A DNA stretch of 64,000 nt, from assembly GCA_903813345.2 (NCBI GenBank), contig CAIIXF020000001.1, forward strand, positions 4,960,001 to 5,024,000. The letters run 5' to 3'. Made by a program: the position numbers and the translations under genes. This DNA is from Owenia fusiformis (lineage: Eukaryota; Annelida; Polychaeta; Sabellida; Oweniidae). Within the stretch, counting starts at the first letter, position 1. Each line of letters starts with the position of its first letter. Positions 51,015 through 63,598 of the stretch are shown one piece after another. The notes beneath the pieces are model-generated. The model saw only the letters and a list, made by a program, of their open reading frames with translations, made no database searches and was not told the DNA's origin.

Positions 51015-53021
51015 TGTCACCACCAAAAAGTGGTGACATATTGTTATGGTCTCCGTTTTTTTGCGACGGCGGTTGGTGGTTGGCGTCCGGCGTCCGGCGT
51101 CTGGCGTCCGGCGTCCGGCGTCTGTAACAATTTCTTACAACTTCCTATAACTTAACAAATACTGTTTAGACTGACTTCAATTTTTTTCTAAATCATCTAC
51201 ATCTTCTCAAAAGTTCAAATCTGACTTAAGATTTGACATTTGACCTTCAATGACCTTCTCAAGGTCAAAAAGGTCTTTTTTCAACTTGCTTCACATGACT
51301 AAATTTTTTTTCAAAATCATCTACATGTTCTCAGAAATTCAAATCTGACTTTAGATTTGACATTTGACCTTCAAATCTGACTTTAAATTTGACATTTGAC
51401 CTTCAATGACCTTCTCAAGGTCAAAAAGGTCTTTTTTCAACTTGCTTCACATTGACTAAATTTTTTTTCAAAATCATCTACATGTTCTCAGAAATTCAAA
51501 TCTGACTTTAGATTTGACATTTGACCTTCAAATCTGACTTTAGATTTGACATTTGACCTTCAATGACCTTCTCAAGGTCAAAAAAGGTCAAAAAGGTCTG
51601 TTTTCAACTTGCTTCAAATTGACTAATTTTTTTTTTCAAAATCATCTACATGTTCTCAGAAATTCAAATCTGACTTAAGATTTGACATTTGACCTTCAAT
51701 GACCTTCTCAAGGTCAAAAAGGTCTTTTTTCAACTTGCTTCACATTGACTAATTTTTTTTTCAAAATCATCTACATGTTCTCAGAAATTCAAATCTGACT
51801 TTAGATTTGACATTTGACCTTCAAATCTGACTTTAGATTTGACATTTGACCTTCAATGACCTTCTCAAGGTCAAAAAAGGTCAAAAAGGTCTGTTTTCAA
51901 CTTGCTTCAAATTGGCTAAATTTTTTTTTCAAAATCATCTACGTGTTCTCAGAAATTCAAATCTGACTTTAGATTTGACATTTGACCTTCAATGACCTTC
52001 TCAAGGTCAAAAAAGGTCAAAAAGGTCTGTTTTCAACTTGCTTCAAATTGACTAAAAAAAATTTTCAAAATCATCTACGTGTTCTCAGAAATTCAAATCT
52101 GACTTTAGATTTGACTTAAGATTTGACATTTGACCTTCAATGACCTTCTCAAAGTCAAAAAAGGTCAAAAAGGTCTTTTTTCAACTTGCTTCAAATTGAC
52201 TAATTTTTTTTTTCAAAATCATCTACATGTTTTCAGAAATTCAAATCTGACTTTAGATTTAACATTTGACCTTCAATGACCTTCTCAATGTCAAAAAAGG
52301 TCAAAAAGGTATTTTTTCATCTTGCTTCAAATTGACTAATTTTTTTTCTCAAAATCATCTACGTGTTCTCAGAAATTCAAATCTGACTTTAGATTTGACT
52401 TAAGATTTGACATTTGACCTTCAATGACCTTCTCAAAGTCAAAAAAGGTCAAAAAGGTCTTTTTTCAACTTGCTTCAAATTGACTAAAAACTTTTTTTCA
52501 AAATCATCTACATGTTCTCAGAAATTCAAATCTGACTTTAGATTTGACATTTGACCTTCAATGACCTTCTCAATGTCAAAAAAGGTCAAAAAGGTATTTT
52601 TTCATCTTGCTTCAAATTGACTAATATATTTTTTCAAAATCATCTTCATGTTCTCAGAAATTTAAATATGACTTTAGATTTGACTTTAGATTTGACATTT
52701 GACCTTCTCAAGGTCAAAAAAGGTCAAAAAGTTCTGTTTTCAACTTGCTTCAAATTGACCAAATTTTTTTTTCAAAATCATCTACATCTTTTCAGAAGTT
52801 CAAATTTGACTTTACAAGTTCTCAGAAGTTCAAATCTGACTTTAGATTTGACCTTTGACCTTCAATGACCTTCTCAAGGTCAAAAAGGTCTTTTTTCAAC
52901 TTGCTTCAAATTGACTAATTTTTTTTTCAAAATCATCTACATGTTCTCAGAAGTTCTTCTTAAGGTCAAAAGGTATTTTCCAACTTGCTTTAAATTGACC
53001 AAATTGTTTTAGGTGGTGACA
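51015..53021. mobile_element. TGTCACCACC element carrying a minisatellite
   Basis: Terminal inverted repeats TGTCACCACC (51015-51024) and GGTGGTGACA (53012-53021) are exact. The left end continues with a hairpin (CACCA..AGTGGTGACATATTGTTATGG) and then short GGCGTCCGGCGTC tandem words (about 51075-51123). The rest is an array of about 13 diverged units of roughly 115-180 bp, each with TTTGACATTTGACCTTCAAT, CTTCTCAAGGTCAAAAAGGT and AACTTGCTTCA. Two short relatives (56939-57071, 60950-61050) share both ends but lack the array, so the array is an internal expansion. There is no transposase. The 105-codon frame at 52551-52868 is a repeat artefact. Confidence 0.7.
51150..53000 (+). repeat. Minisatellite array, about 13 units
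   Basis: Diverged direct repeats of about 115-180 bp. Within units, the palindromic pair AAATCTGACTTTAGATTTGA and the word TGACCTTCAATGACCTTCTC followed by AAGGTCAAAAAGGTC recur. The motif AAGGTCA is a nuclear-receptor half-site sequence, present dozens of times, but repetition alone explains this. Confidence 0.85.
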
Positions 53022-53878
53022 TTTTGTCATGTTAATGCCTTGTATTTGTATTATAACAGTTGTTTTAGTGATCTTTAAACCCAGTGTGATATTTCACAAT
53101 ATCAACAGTTTAATTTCCAATGTTTTATCATCATATTAGAGCAGTTTTTAGGCATGAACTATATCTAGAGCCAATCAAACGAAAGGATTATTCTTGAGAT
53201 ATGAGTGGCAGAAATGATATATGAAGTCAACTGATGGGAAATTTTGCAATGTTTAGTTAAGATGTTTAGAAGTTTCGATAGTTTTTGGCATCATCTTGAA
53301 GACTGCAAAGGAGGGCGAGTTGTTTGTAGAATGAATCGGGGGATTTTTTTCATGAATTTCGCTTATGTTTTTCATCCAAAAAACATCAATACACTTTAAA
53401 ACATTTTGTTTACTTTAAGATTACACCATGTAATCCAAAAATATATTTCTCATTTTCAAAGATAATCCATGGATTAACACCCAGGTATTTTTATTTGTCA
53501 ATCTTCAGAGGGCTGGGAATCAATGATGCTCAACGCTTTTGAATACGATAAATGCTGTTTTAAATAGGTTTTACGTATGCCAATAATTTCTCAAATTATG
53601 TAAGCTGAATGCATTCCTTAATCCCTAGAATGCCTATCATAATAACATTCTTTTGTCTTGGCCACTTAATATGTTTTGTTGCTGTCTGATCATCAAATCA
53701 AATTGTTGTTATTTAAAGATGGCAGTCAAATCTGGTGAAACAGCACAACATTCACCTAAATAGCACGAGTACATATTATGTAACTCATTCATAATATTTC
53801 ATGCATCAGGTATTAAGGCTTAGGGGATTAACTTTTACACATAAACTGAACTGACAGATGTGCACGCTTACATGTACA

Positions 53879-56717
53879 ACTTCACGGGTAGTATCTAAAG
53901 CCCCGCTATGATTTAGAAGTCGCGAGCAAATACCCGCTGAAATCGCGAGCAATTAAAAGAAAAGAAGGGTTATCTTTTGTTTACTTAAATTGTATGTTAT
54001 AAAAAGCGTTTTCATTTAATTTTACTCAATTATTACATGGTATTGATACTAAAAAGCAACTTCTGCAAAAAAGGATCACGAGCTGATATTCTGAGTTTTG
54101 TTATTCGATAATTGGAGAGAGAATGTATCATCTTGAATCTTTATCTATATATTTCTATATTTTATAGCTGAAGAAGGTCATTGCCCTTCAGTTGAAATGG
54201 TCATAGTAATATGAAATGAAGGTATTGTGAGTTTCACTTCCTAAAGTTTCACAAAAAATTATATATTTCAATTTTTGCATATCCCTTGAGGCCCCGCTTC
54301 TACCATGAGCAATAAACTAAAGATCCCGCTGAAAACATGAGGAGGCCCCGCTGAAAACATGAGGAGGTCCCGCTGAAATCAGGAGCAAGTGGCTCTCTAA
54401 AATGGAGTGAAGACCAATTTGACAAATCTGCCACGACTGTAGCCAACGTAATAAATATATTAATTATTGATACTCTACAGAGCACATATATATCATATAT
54501 CATTGTCATTGTTATTATCGGTTCGAGCAACCCACCCCCTTACCAAAAGCTGGCTACGAGCATGATTCCAATAAAACCATTTCACTTAATGTATTTCGAC
54601 CTGACTCCATCGAGAAATTTACCAAGAGAAGATTTAAATCCATTCCACGACTTTTGACAAGTTTCAAAGAACTCGTTCTTCTTTGTATGCAATATATATT
54701 TATATTTCACTGAAGTTACATTATACTGTAGTTCAGTATATTACTACCTTAGAGGATTCAGCACCAATGGCGCACACGTTTGAAAAGGCAATTTATGGAT
54801 CAACTGCTAGATGTAAGTAACAAAGGAGTACATCATCCGATTATGAGTCCGAAATAATAATAATCAAATAATTTCATCATTAACAATTAATCGTAGGTTA
54901 TGTTAAACGCACGTGTTACGCGGAAAACATGATGCAAATATGTGTCATATTCTGCAATAAATATGGCATATTCACTTGCGGTGTATGACAGATTCAGCTG
55001 CAGTATATTGCATACCCACTAAGCAATGAGAACACGATACAGAAGTACGCAATTGTCAATTGCATTGATTGAACAAACGGGTAATCATTGTGTCATTTTC
55101 ACCTGCGGTATATGACATATTCGGCAAGTGAGTATGACATATTCTGCAGGTGACTATCAGGTATTCACTGAAATCAATGTATCGCATATTCACGGCGCAA
55201 TATCGCATACTCACCTGCGGAATATGCCATAAACTGCAGGTGAGTATGGCATATACTGTATACCTGTATCACAAATAACACGCAACCATAAATGTATGCC
55301 ATACTCCGCGTAACATCGTATGTGTTACGCGGAATATGGCATATATTCATGGTTGCGTGGTATTTGTGATACGGGTGTATATGCCATATTCAGCTGTGGT
55401 ATATGGCGTATTCCGCAGGTGAGTATGGCATATTCCGTATTGAATATGTGATACATTGATTTCAGTAAATACCCCATGCTCGCAGAATATGTCATACTCA
55501 CTTGCAGAATATGCCTTACACCGCAGGTGAGTATGCCATATACCGCAGGTGAATCTATCATACTCCACAAGTGAATATGCCATATTCATTGTGGAATATG
55601 ACATATATTTGTATCGTGTTTACCGCGTAACAATATGTCCAGGAAAATGGCTTATGCAGGACATACGATTTATATGTCCCGGATCCTCGCTTGAGCGGGA
55701 CATACGAAAAAATTTTGCCCGGGTATGGAATATATTCCCGGTTGATATGTCCCTGAAAATTATCAGGTATGGAATACAAATCATCATTATTTTAATAAAT
55801 ATTTAAAAACAAAAACTTGAATGTTATTGTTAAATGTTATTGTTAAATTATAAAAGTAGAACCTGAATTATCATGGAGACTTTGAGGTTCTCCTTTCTCT
55901 CTAAATTTCATCTTCTTGCAACTTGGGGTGTCTTTGTTTAATACAAGACTCATTACCCTGAACCTCAGGCTTCAATTAAGTTCATTCTTGAAATGATATC
56001 CACCTTTCTCCTATACATTTTGATATGGATGTAACTCTATAAAATGTTTGACGAAATCTCTGGTGGCTTGAAGCTGGAATGGAAACATTAGAAACCTGGC
56101 CCTAGAATGAAACAGTATATATACAGTAATTATTAGAAATACTTACCTTGGTCTTTCGTGTACGTTTATTTGAAGAACCTCAATATTTTATGTAATAGTA
56201 ATGAGCTTTCCTCGTGATCGAAGCGGGTACTCGTGATATCTGCTCCTGTTTTCAGCGGGACCTCCTCATGTTTTCAGCGGGGCTTCCTCATAATTTCAGC
56301 GGGGCCACTGGCACACCTTCAATGATGTATTTCACCCCCCACAGTGGATGTTTTTGAAAACAAACTTATCAATACATACAATGTTGGTCCAATATTCATA
56401 ATGAGGTATGTATATCGTAGTTCTTGTCTCTATTTTAACCATAAAAGTAATATGTTAACAGTAAATTATGCAAACGTGCATATTGACGCCCGTTTCTTCC
56501 ATGCCAGTAAAAATAGTTATCTTTCATGTCATTGTTTGTGAAGATATACCTATTCTGAAAGTATACCTAAAGTATCAAAGAACAGTAATGCGTATTCTTA
56601 CCTTTTTGGTCCATATTTCCAGATGAATTAAATAAAAAGGACTTTGCTCGTGATTTCAGCGGGAACTTGCTCGCGATCTCTCAATTATAACGGGGCTTTG
56701 GATACAACCCGTGAACT
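53879..56717. mobile_element. Nested inverted-repeat element, CCCGCTGAAA motifs
   Basis: The left arm (about 53879-53955: TTCACGGGTAGTATCTAAAG, then CCCCGC, CGCGAGCAA, CCCGCTGAAATC) recurs inverted at about 56640-56717. Further inward, a second inverted pair of clusters (54290-54400 and 56215-56315) repeats CCCGCTGAAAACATGAGGAG units. The whole lies inside the 53307-58927 unit and itself contains the palindromic block at 54910-55640. There is no coding content. Confidence 0.6.
54910..55640. repeat. Large imperfect palindrome of CATATTC/CTGCGG units
   Basis: The centre lies near 55317, in TCGTA between CCGCGTAACA and TGTGTTACGCGG. Inner arms pair well over about 75 bp on each side (GTATCACAAATAACACGCAA with TTGCGTGGTATTTGTGATAC, in opposite orientations). 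Outward, both halves are built of short semi-palindromic units such as GGCATATTCACCTGCGG and CGCAGGTGAGTATGGCATA. The block ends in GTTACGCGG-type words on both sides. No protein-like frame survives inspection; the open frames at 55325-55604 are produced by the repeats. Confidence 0.65.
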
Positions 56718-56938
56718 TCAAGGATTGTAAGAATTCAAAACTTGTTGATAGCCATATTTTCCTGAATGTGACATCGAGATATTATGGCATTTATGAGTGG
56801 TAAAACATGAAAAAAAGCATTTTCATTTAAAATTAGCATATGATTTGAATTGATGCCAAGAAATGTATTAGTTAACTGTATCCGTTTTACATCCATTGCA
56901 GTTGGCTACATTATAAGACAAGGCATTCACATGCAAAA

Positions 56939-57071
56939 TGTCAACACCTGCCATTTGTTACAGACACCAACTGCCAAACACCAACTGCCAAATGATAAAC
57001 ACCAACCACTGAACACCGTCCACAAAAAAGTTTGAGACCATAACAATATGTCACCACTTGTGGTGGTGACA
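56939..57071 (-). mobile_element. Short TGTCACCACC element, inverted
   Basis: Read on the minus strand it opens TGTCACCACCACAAGTGGTG, continues ACATATTGTTATGGTCTC, then G/T-rich words ending GTCTGTAACAAATGGCAGG, and closes with GGTGTTGACA. This is the same order as in 60950-61050 and in the ends of 51015-53021. It lacks the minisatellite, and instead has short GGTGTTTGGCAGTT tandem words. It lies inside the 53307-58927 unit. Confidence 0.65.
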
Positions 57072-57534
57072 TAAAAATGATCATGGAAAATTGTATTTTT
57101 TTAAAAAAGTAGGAACTTCTGAGGTTATTAGAAAATTAGAAGACAAGGAAGGATTCTGGGAAGGATATTAGTGTTATAAATTGCAATGAAACTAAAACAA
57201 AACATTCTTTTTCTCAAATATCACAGTGTATATTCAAATCACAAATACGATATCATACAATTACAATAAGGGTCTAGTGCACTTTCCATTATGATATCCC
57301 CATGAACAAAATGAATCATTTTTAGGTGTAACATAAAGAATTCAATGTCACATAATACTGTGGAAAATATTTGGGCGTTTGGACCCACATGGGCTGAGGT
57401 TGAGGTCATTTAGTTCAGCAAGGGTGTATTGACTTGCCATTGAATGGGCTCCATTGACTTAACATGTGGATATCATCAATTCCAATAGAGGCCATTGGTT
57501 TCTATTGATTTTCACAAAAATACCTAAAATACAC

Positions 57535-57638
57535 TATGACCTGAATCGATTGCAAATTAAATAATTTCACAGTATGACACAAATGGTATATCACATCAGA
57601 TGTGCAAATATAAAGTTTGCAATCGATTCAGGTCATAC
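57535..57638. mobile_element. 104-bp hairpin with perfect 22-bp arms
   Basis: TATGACCTGAATCGATTGCA (57535 onward, 22 bp in all) and its exact reverse complement ending at 57638 flank a loop of about 60 bp. The lack of any mismatch between arms suggests a recent or structurally maintained insertion. It may be a tiny MITE. No coding content. Confidence 0.55.
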
Positions 57639-60600
57639 TTCAAATTAAAAGATTATACATTTTTTCCATCATTTTTTCCTACAAAATGGCTATAGAAAAA
57701 TGCTTCAAAAGCAACTTTTATACTAATGAAATCCCATACAACTTTCTAAATCCAAAGATTATACTGTTATGTTTCATTAATTAATAACATATTTGGATAA
57801 TATGTTGGGATGTGTAGGATGCAAATGGATTTTGACAGACACAAAAAGACTTCTTGGTTTGGCATCTCTACCCCTGTACACTTTATGATTGAATATTGGC
57901 CCTAATAAGTGGCCCATTCATCAATACAGTGCTGAATATAGGTCAACAAGATACTAGTGTACATATAAATGTAATAATACCTATAGCTAGGTCTGAATAT
58001 TAAACTCCAGCCAAATAGAGCCACCACAATATTTCAACCTTTGTAACCCTTGCAAAAAGATTTTCTTGCAATAAAAATGTAAAAATAGCTTAGGGTACTT
58101 GTAAGCCAATTTGATTTTAAGGTAGACATGTCTCGATATTTTTCAATAATTTTCATGATTATAAATACCGATAATCAATGAAAGGGACAATATTTTCACA
58201 TTTGTAAGTGTATGTGTATGCATGGTCCATGTGTATGTTACCATAATTCTTTATATCCACTTAAAATGTAAAAAATTTTGCCCAATTTATAAATATCAGA
58301 TAATTTATTCATCACCAAAATTAGTAAAAATTATCAACATGCAGAACTACCTTAAAGAGTTTAATCTCTCACTCAGTCACAATCATGTCAACCAAAACTG
58401 TACTCGTGTTACATAATATAGGATTATACAGCTTACCATACGTGTGCAATCTATATAGAATCCACACTGACATCTTTACAGAATCATATATAATTTTTGA
58501 ATATAAACTAACTCAACCCAATAAGGCGAGTACTAAAGAATTTACTTACCTGCCATCTAAAAATCTGCTTGGAACTACCATTGGATTACCATTGGATTCC
58601 TCCAAGAGAATATTCTAGGGCGCATTCAGCTTACATAATTTGAGAAATTAATGGCATACGTAAAACCTATTTAAAACAGCATTTATCATATTCAAAAGCG
58701 TTGAGCATCAATGATTCCCAGCCCTCTGAAGTTTGAAAAATAAAAATACCTGGGTGTTAATCCATGGATTATCTTTGAAAACGAGAAATATATTTTTGGA
58801 TTACATGGTGTAATCTTAAAGTAAACAAAATGTTTTAAAGTGAATTGATGTTTTTTGGATGAAAAACATAAGCGAAATTCATGAAAAAAATCCCCCGATT
58901 CATTCTACAAACAACTCGCCCTCCTTTCTGATAAAAAAAGTAAAAAGCTATTAAAACTGGAGTACAACTGACCAAAACATTAATACTGCTGTATATGCTT
59001 TGCAAATGTTTATACCTTTATTATCTACATCACATTTTATGAATAACTGTATACTTTTTAGAGGCAAATTTACTTATAAATATGTGTTTCGGACATAAAT
59101 TAGATAATGAATTAAATCAGATGATTAGATTAAACATCCAGAGTTCATGAGACAAGGCTCAGAGGTTTTGTCTAGACATTCCTTTCTCACCAAAATCTTC
59201 CAAATTCTCAGATTCTCAGTAAACATTCAAGCTTTGTGGGCAGAAAATCATCACTATTTCTTATTGACATTTTATAAAATTAAACATTTATTTTTAGGCC
59301 AATTTTAGTTAATGGGATTTCCTAATATTCTATTGGATAAGACCTCTTATTTCGGCTCTGCCCACCTCAAAATTAAGATATAAAAGAGGCATTTTTGGCA
59401 TTGAAACCTCAGAACCTCGTTGCGTGAACTCGGGACTAACCAAAAACTGTAAGTAACTGATTAAAATGATATTTTTTGACTTTAACTTTTCTTTAATAAA
59501 TTTATATTTTAAACTATATTTGTTTTCATGTTTTGTAAAAGATAGAGAGACTCAACTTCGCCACATAAATCGTGCAGGGACGTAAAGTTTGTATATGTAT
59601 TTGCACATTTGTACAGAAGACATAGATGTTGAATTCGAAGCCAAACTTTGGACCTACGTAGTTCAGTCAAATATGGACCCACATTTCAAAATTGTGCCCT
59701 ATTTTTTCAAAATGGCAAATTTCCTCCAAAAATACCCATATTTCTAAAAATCTAGCACGTGATGTATTTGGCCATATCACGTAGATGTCTTCAGATTCAT
59801 GTAGGGTGCCCCATGACATGTGAAAATTGATTAGTGACATTTCTTGAATCAGGTTCAAAACGCTCATTCTCCGTTAAGCGTGACTTTTGAGGTGTCAAAA
59901 TATTAATTTTTCGACCTCAACCAAAATACTAGCGCTACTTAGTTTATGGATGACGATGGTCTGTGGGTGAAAAATACCAAGTTTCCTTGTATCAAAATTA
60001 GAGAAGTTATGACGCATTGTATAAACAGTATATTTTAAGACACATTAACAAACCTCATTTACGGGACACCTATAAATACTAAAATGACAAATATTGTACA
60101 TCTTATTTCCCTGGTTGCATATCGATCTTATGGTCCTAACAAGTAAATTGATATAAATAAAGTTAATCTTCGTATTATCAAAAAGTGTGTGTCCCGCAAA
60201 TTAATCTCGGAAATTAATTTATGACTGCAGCAGGATTATATCACAAGAAATATGAAACCATGATCGGGAATATAGCTGGTTTTAGAAGAGACCCAAAGTG
60301 CCTATTAAAATATCTGTTGTATAAGATTTGTCATAATTTATGTTTGCATATTCTTTTAAATGGCAGTCCCGTAAATTAGGGCCAGAATTTCAATTCTAGA
60401 ATCCATAAGTTGGACTAGAAATTCTGATTACGTGGACCCTATGTCATAAAAAGTATTGTTTGCTGGATCAGGTATCACTATGTGACTAGTTTGCTGCTTA
60501 CTATAACTTGTTGATAAGAAGCTTACATATGAGATCAGGTTGAAATGTATAGTCTAACTCGTAAATTAGATACAACTGAGTGATAGAATTCAAAGTTAAA

Positions 60601-60949
60601 CTTCTGAAAGACTAAAAGATGGATCGTTAGGTTATGCATGTTTATGTTACATAACGACTGTATGCCAATTGTGTATAATGAACAGCAAATCTATGTTCAC
60701 TTATCACTTCGGTGACAAGCCATTTTGGATACCCCCACATACTTCAGGCACCTCCAAGTCAGTAACACAATATGGTGCACATGTAATATGTATTTAATTT
60801 TTCTGCCATATCATAATTTTTGATAAATATATGCCATTTATAGCATAAAAGAGCACATAGTTTGATTAACATCATTAGGAAAGGAAGTTTTTCAGGCTTA
60901 ACGGAGAATGGATGAAAAGTGCAGGTGTCCACAGATTTTATCATTTTCA

Positions 60950-61050
60950 TGTCACCACCAGAAGTGGTGACATATTGTTGTCTCCAACGTTTTTTGGACA
61001 GTGTTCGGCAGTTGGCGTTCGGCGTCTGTAACTAATGTCAGGTGGTGACA
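60950..61050 (+). mobile_element. 101-bp TGTCACCACC element
   Basis: Opens TGTCACCACCAGAAGTGGTG and closes TCAGGTGGTGACA. The inner order (ATATTGT, TCTCC, TTTTTTGGACAGTGTTCGGC, GGCGTCTGTAACTAATG) matches the ends of the 2-kb element at 51015-53021. It is the smallest complete member of the family in the window, and shows that the terminal 100 bp are enough for a unit. Confidence 0.65.
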
Positions 61051-61481
61051 TTTTGCACGTAATGTCGATTCTGAGTACAGTTATTACAAGTTTATTTGAT
61101 ATTTCCTTCAATAACACGGAAATGCCAAAGAGAGTGTAAAGGTGAACATTTTATAGGTACCAGGTCGAGTGGTTGGGTTGATTTCCTCTTGAACGCTCCT
61201 AATATTCCCTTAAGCTAGACGACAAAAGGCTAACACTGAACAGAATACTATCTGTATGTATTTAACTATCTAAAATTCTATTATTCATGAATTCTATTCA
61301 TTGATAAATATGGATAAGAATCGTTTTATACCAAAAAATACCCGCGTCCTAAAACAACGGTCCGGCAGCTTGTTTCAGGACGCCGTTCTTCTAGGCCTTT
61401 GTGCAGTTGTCTTAATGTATACAGTGTATAGAATTAGAGCTGAGGGAGACAAAGTGCGGTTTTAAGCCACCATGCTTTCAC

Positions 61482-61490
61482 TACAGGGTG
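61482..61490 (+). repeat. Transposon-like terminus TACAGGGTG
   Basis: TACAGGGTGGGCCAAAAACG resembles the end of the 10745-11173 MITE. The same 9-mer or its complement is found at 1539, 18839-18847, 19209-19217, 23869 and 38441-38449. The other end of this copy could not be placed. Confidence 0.4.
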
Positions 61491-62302
61491 GGCCAAAAAC
61501 GCCACTTTTTTTCAACACTACAACTTTTTTATTTTCCAACCTACATACATCAAATTTTGCAGTTTTATAGTGCCAGGGGTTCTTAGTAATAATATAATGT
61601 AACAAGTCCTTCAACTTGGATTATATTTGCTCTAAAAGGTGAGTTCATTGGACCGCCACCCTAATCGATGATATATTTTGGTTTTAGTCGCCTTGCTGAT
61701 ATTGCAGTATCAATGAAGTGTTAGCTAAGTTTTTTAACCTGTCTTAAATGCCAGCTTTAGTTGAGCAATTCTCTATGTATTATATGATTTACACAAACAA
61801 ATATATATTATATTGTATATAAATTTATTTGTTCCTTCAATAGAATAGATTCCATGGACATCATTGTTTTACAGTACTTTATCTACAAACTACCACGTAA
61901 ACTATACCGTCCAATACTTAAGATGTCACACAAACATTAATACCAATAAAATAAATAAATAAATATGGTTATATATTATTAGAATAAATACACTATTTTT
62001 ATACCCACTAATTATACCCTTGCACACAAGGCAACACTACAATACGATCTCTATCGCAAAATGTTGATTCCAGAGGAATGTTATTGACTTGGAATTAAAC
62101 TCAGTACAATAAATAAATTAAGGGAATGTTGACTTCAAATCATTCACGAATAAATTACAATTGCCTCCAGTATAAAAAATATGAATATTTTGTGACTTTA
62201 TTTGGCATGAGACAGATCGGGTAAATCTTGTAAAAGATTCTCAAAATCTTCTAAAAAGGATCCACCATGAAACAGAATGAGATGTTAAGTATCTAACGCC
62301 CT

Positions 62303-62365
62303 CTGCTCAACAAAGACCATATATGACCATATAAGGTGATCGACAAAGACCATATATGACCATAT
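62303..62365 (+). repeat. Two-copy tandem repeat
   Basis: ACAAAGACCATATATGACCA followed by TATA occurs twice in direct orientation with a period of about 40 bp. No function is suggested by its content. Confidence 0.55.
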
Positions 62366-63598
62366 ATAGAGGTTAATTTACTCCCGGTACAAATCTCATA
62401 ATTAACCAAGAGTTACACCAGGGACCGAGAATTCCTACGATCAAAAAGTTATTCTGATAAATCTTATAGATTCCAAAAAAACTTACGATTGTACGAATTA
62501 AAGTATATCCAGATCAATAAATCTGAAATCTTTTAGAATTGGAATAACACAAATTCGTGGCCCCAGGGGTGTTAGCTCTCATTTAGTATCCTTTTGTCCG
62601 ATGTTAGTAAGCTGGTAGTTGAGCGAAGTAGGCTTAATTATATTGCACCATTTACCTTTGGCTACCATGGAATCGGCATCTTGAACTTGAACAATAGATT
62701 CAATCCAGACATAATAACGCATATGTCATAAAGGGTGTACAAAAGTATATCTTAACATAATGGAATGCACATTTGAAATGATCAGTACATCTCAAAGCAT
62801 CACTGAGCTGGCGCACAGCCCCGGGAATTAATACGGCTTAATGGAACTAGTATAGTAGCATCCATATTTTAGGAACATGTGCGCCAAACTGTACATATTG
62901 TACATATTATTGTACATATTGTACATAATGCATGTATTAAACTGTTTCATTAAACAGTTGAAACACCAATATTTATGCATTCTGACTGAGACAATGGCCT
63001 TAAATAATACATTTGTACACAGGTAAAATATCTGTTTGCTAATTTTGTACACTGGTAAATGTCTGCTATGTTTAACGCCATATTGTTTTACAAAAACAAC
63101 ACAACAACAATCAACCTGCCACCAAATATAATAATGATATAACGTATATTACAAATTTTATCAAACAATTGATTGTGTGGACCAATCAATACATGACTAT
63201 CTTACCCGATTTGATTAACTATATTTTATATTACTTTTAATCTCTCGTTTTGCTTTTTGGCTGAATCGTGGCCAGTTTAGCCTATTGCACTTTACTGTTG
63301 TAAATGTGAATCTTATAAATAAAACTGATAGTTTTACATAGTTTATCAGATATTTTCTATCATGTATATAGAGGCACTTACTGCTGTACTTAAGTCAGCA
63401 TTTTTATATATATAAGCCATCTTCAAAGTTTTGAAGGTGCAGCATTAAGATTGCTATGTAATTTCTGTTAAAAAATCTGTAGCACCTTATAAAACGTTGA
63501 CCTCATATCTTCAATACGTCACATGACGTGATAAATATACTATACTAATTCCCGACCCTTTGTCTGTGGTTCTCACAAACAATGTTTTCTCCAGAGGT

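Larger units (their letters stand above)
53307..58927. mobile_element. 5.6-kb unit bounded by 320-bp inverted repeats
   Basis: The left arm (53307-53630, starting AAAGGAGGGCGAGTTGTTTG) recurs inverted as the right arm (58611-58927, ending CAAACAACTCGCCCTCCTTT). The arms pair nearly along their full length by eye, including GATTACACCATGTAATCC and the GATAATCCATGGATTAACACC block. The interior holds further inverted-repeat elements nested inside it but no transposase or other long frame. No target duplication was found: the flanks ACTGC and CTGAT differ. It may be a non-autonomous DNA transposon inflated by later insertions, or a segmental inverted duplication. Family unassigned. Confidence 0.6.
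49838..63598. other. Gene-poor, transposon-dominated interval
   Basis: Almost 14 kb between the nrf-6-like start and the NOL4-like last exon without any recognisable host exon. It holds the 2-kb minisatellite-bearing element (51015-53021), the nested inverted-repeat block (53307-58927), a short family member at 60950-61050, and small tandem repeats at 62303-62365 and 62890-62930. Within it, 49,900-51,000 and 59,000-60,900 show only AT-rich DNA with small partial duplications. The promoter of the nrf-6-like gene should be near 49,850-50,300 but shows no distinct core motif. Confidence 0.65.

Noticed and set aside
52551-52868. 105-codon frame with LTLDLTFDL repeats
   Set aside because: It is made wholly of minisatellite units and has no features of a protein gene.
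55325-55604. Overlapping minus-strand frames rich in YS/HI repeats
   Set aside because: These arise from the palindromic CATATTC units and have no splice or domain support.
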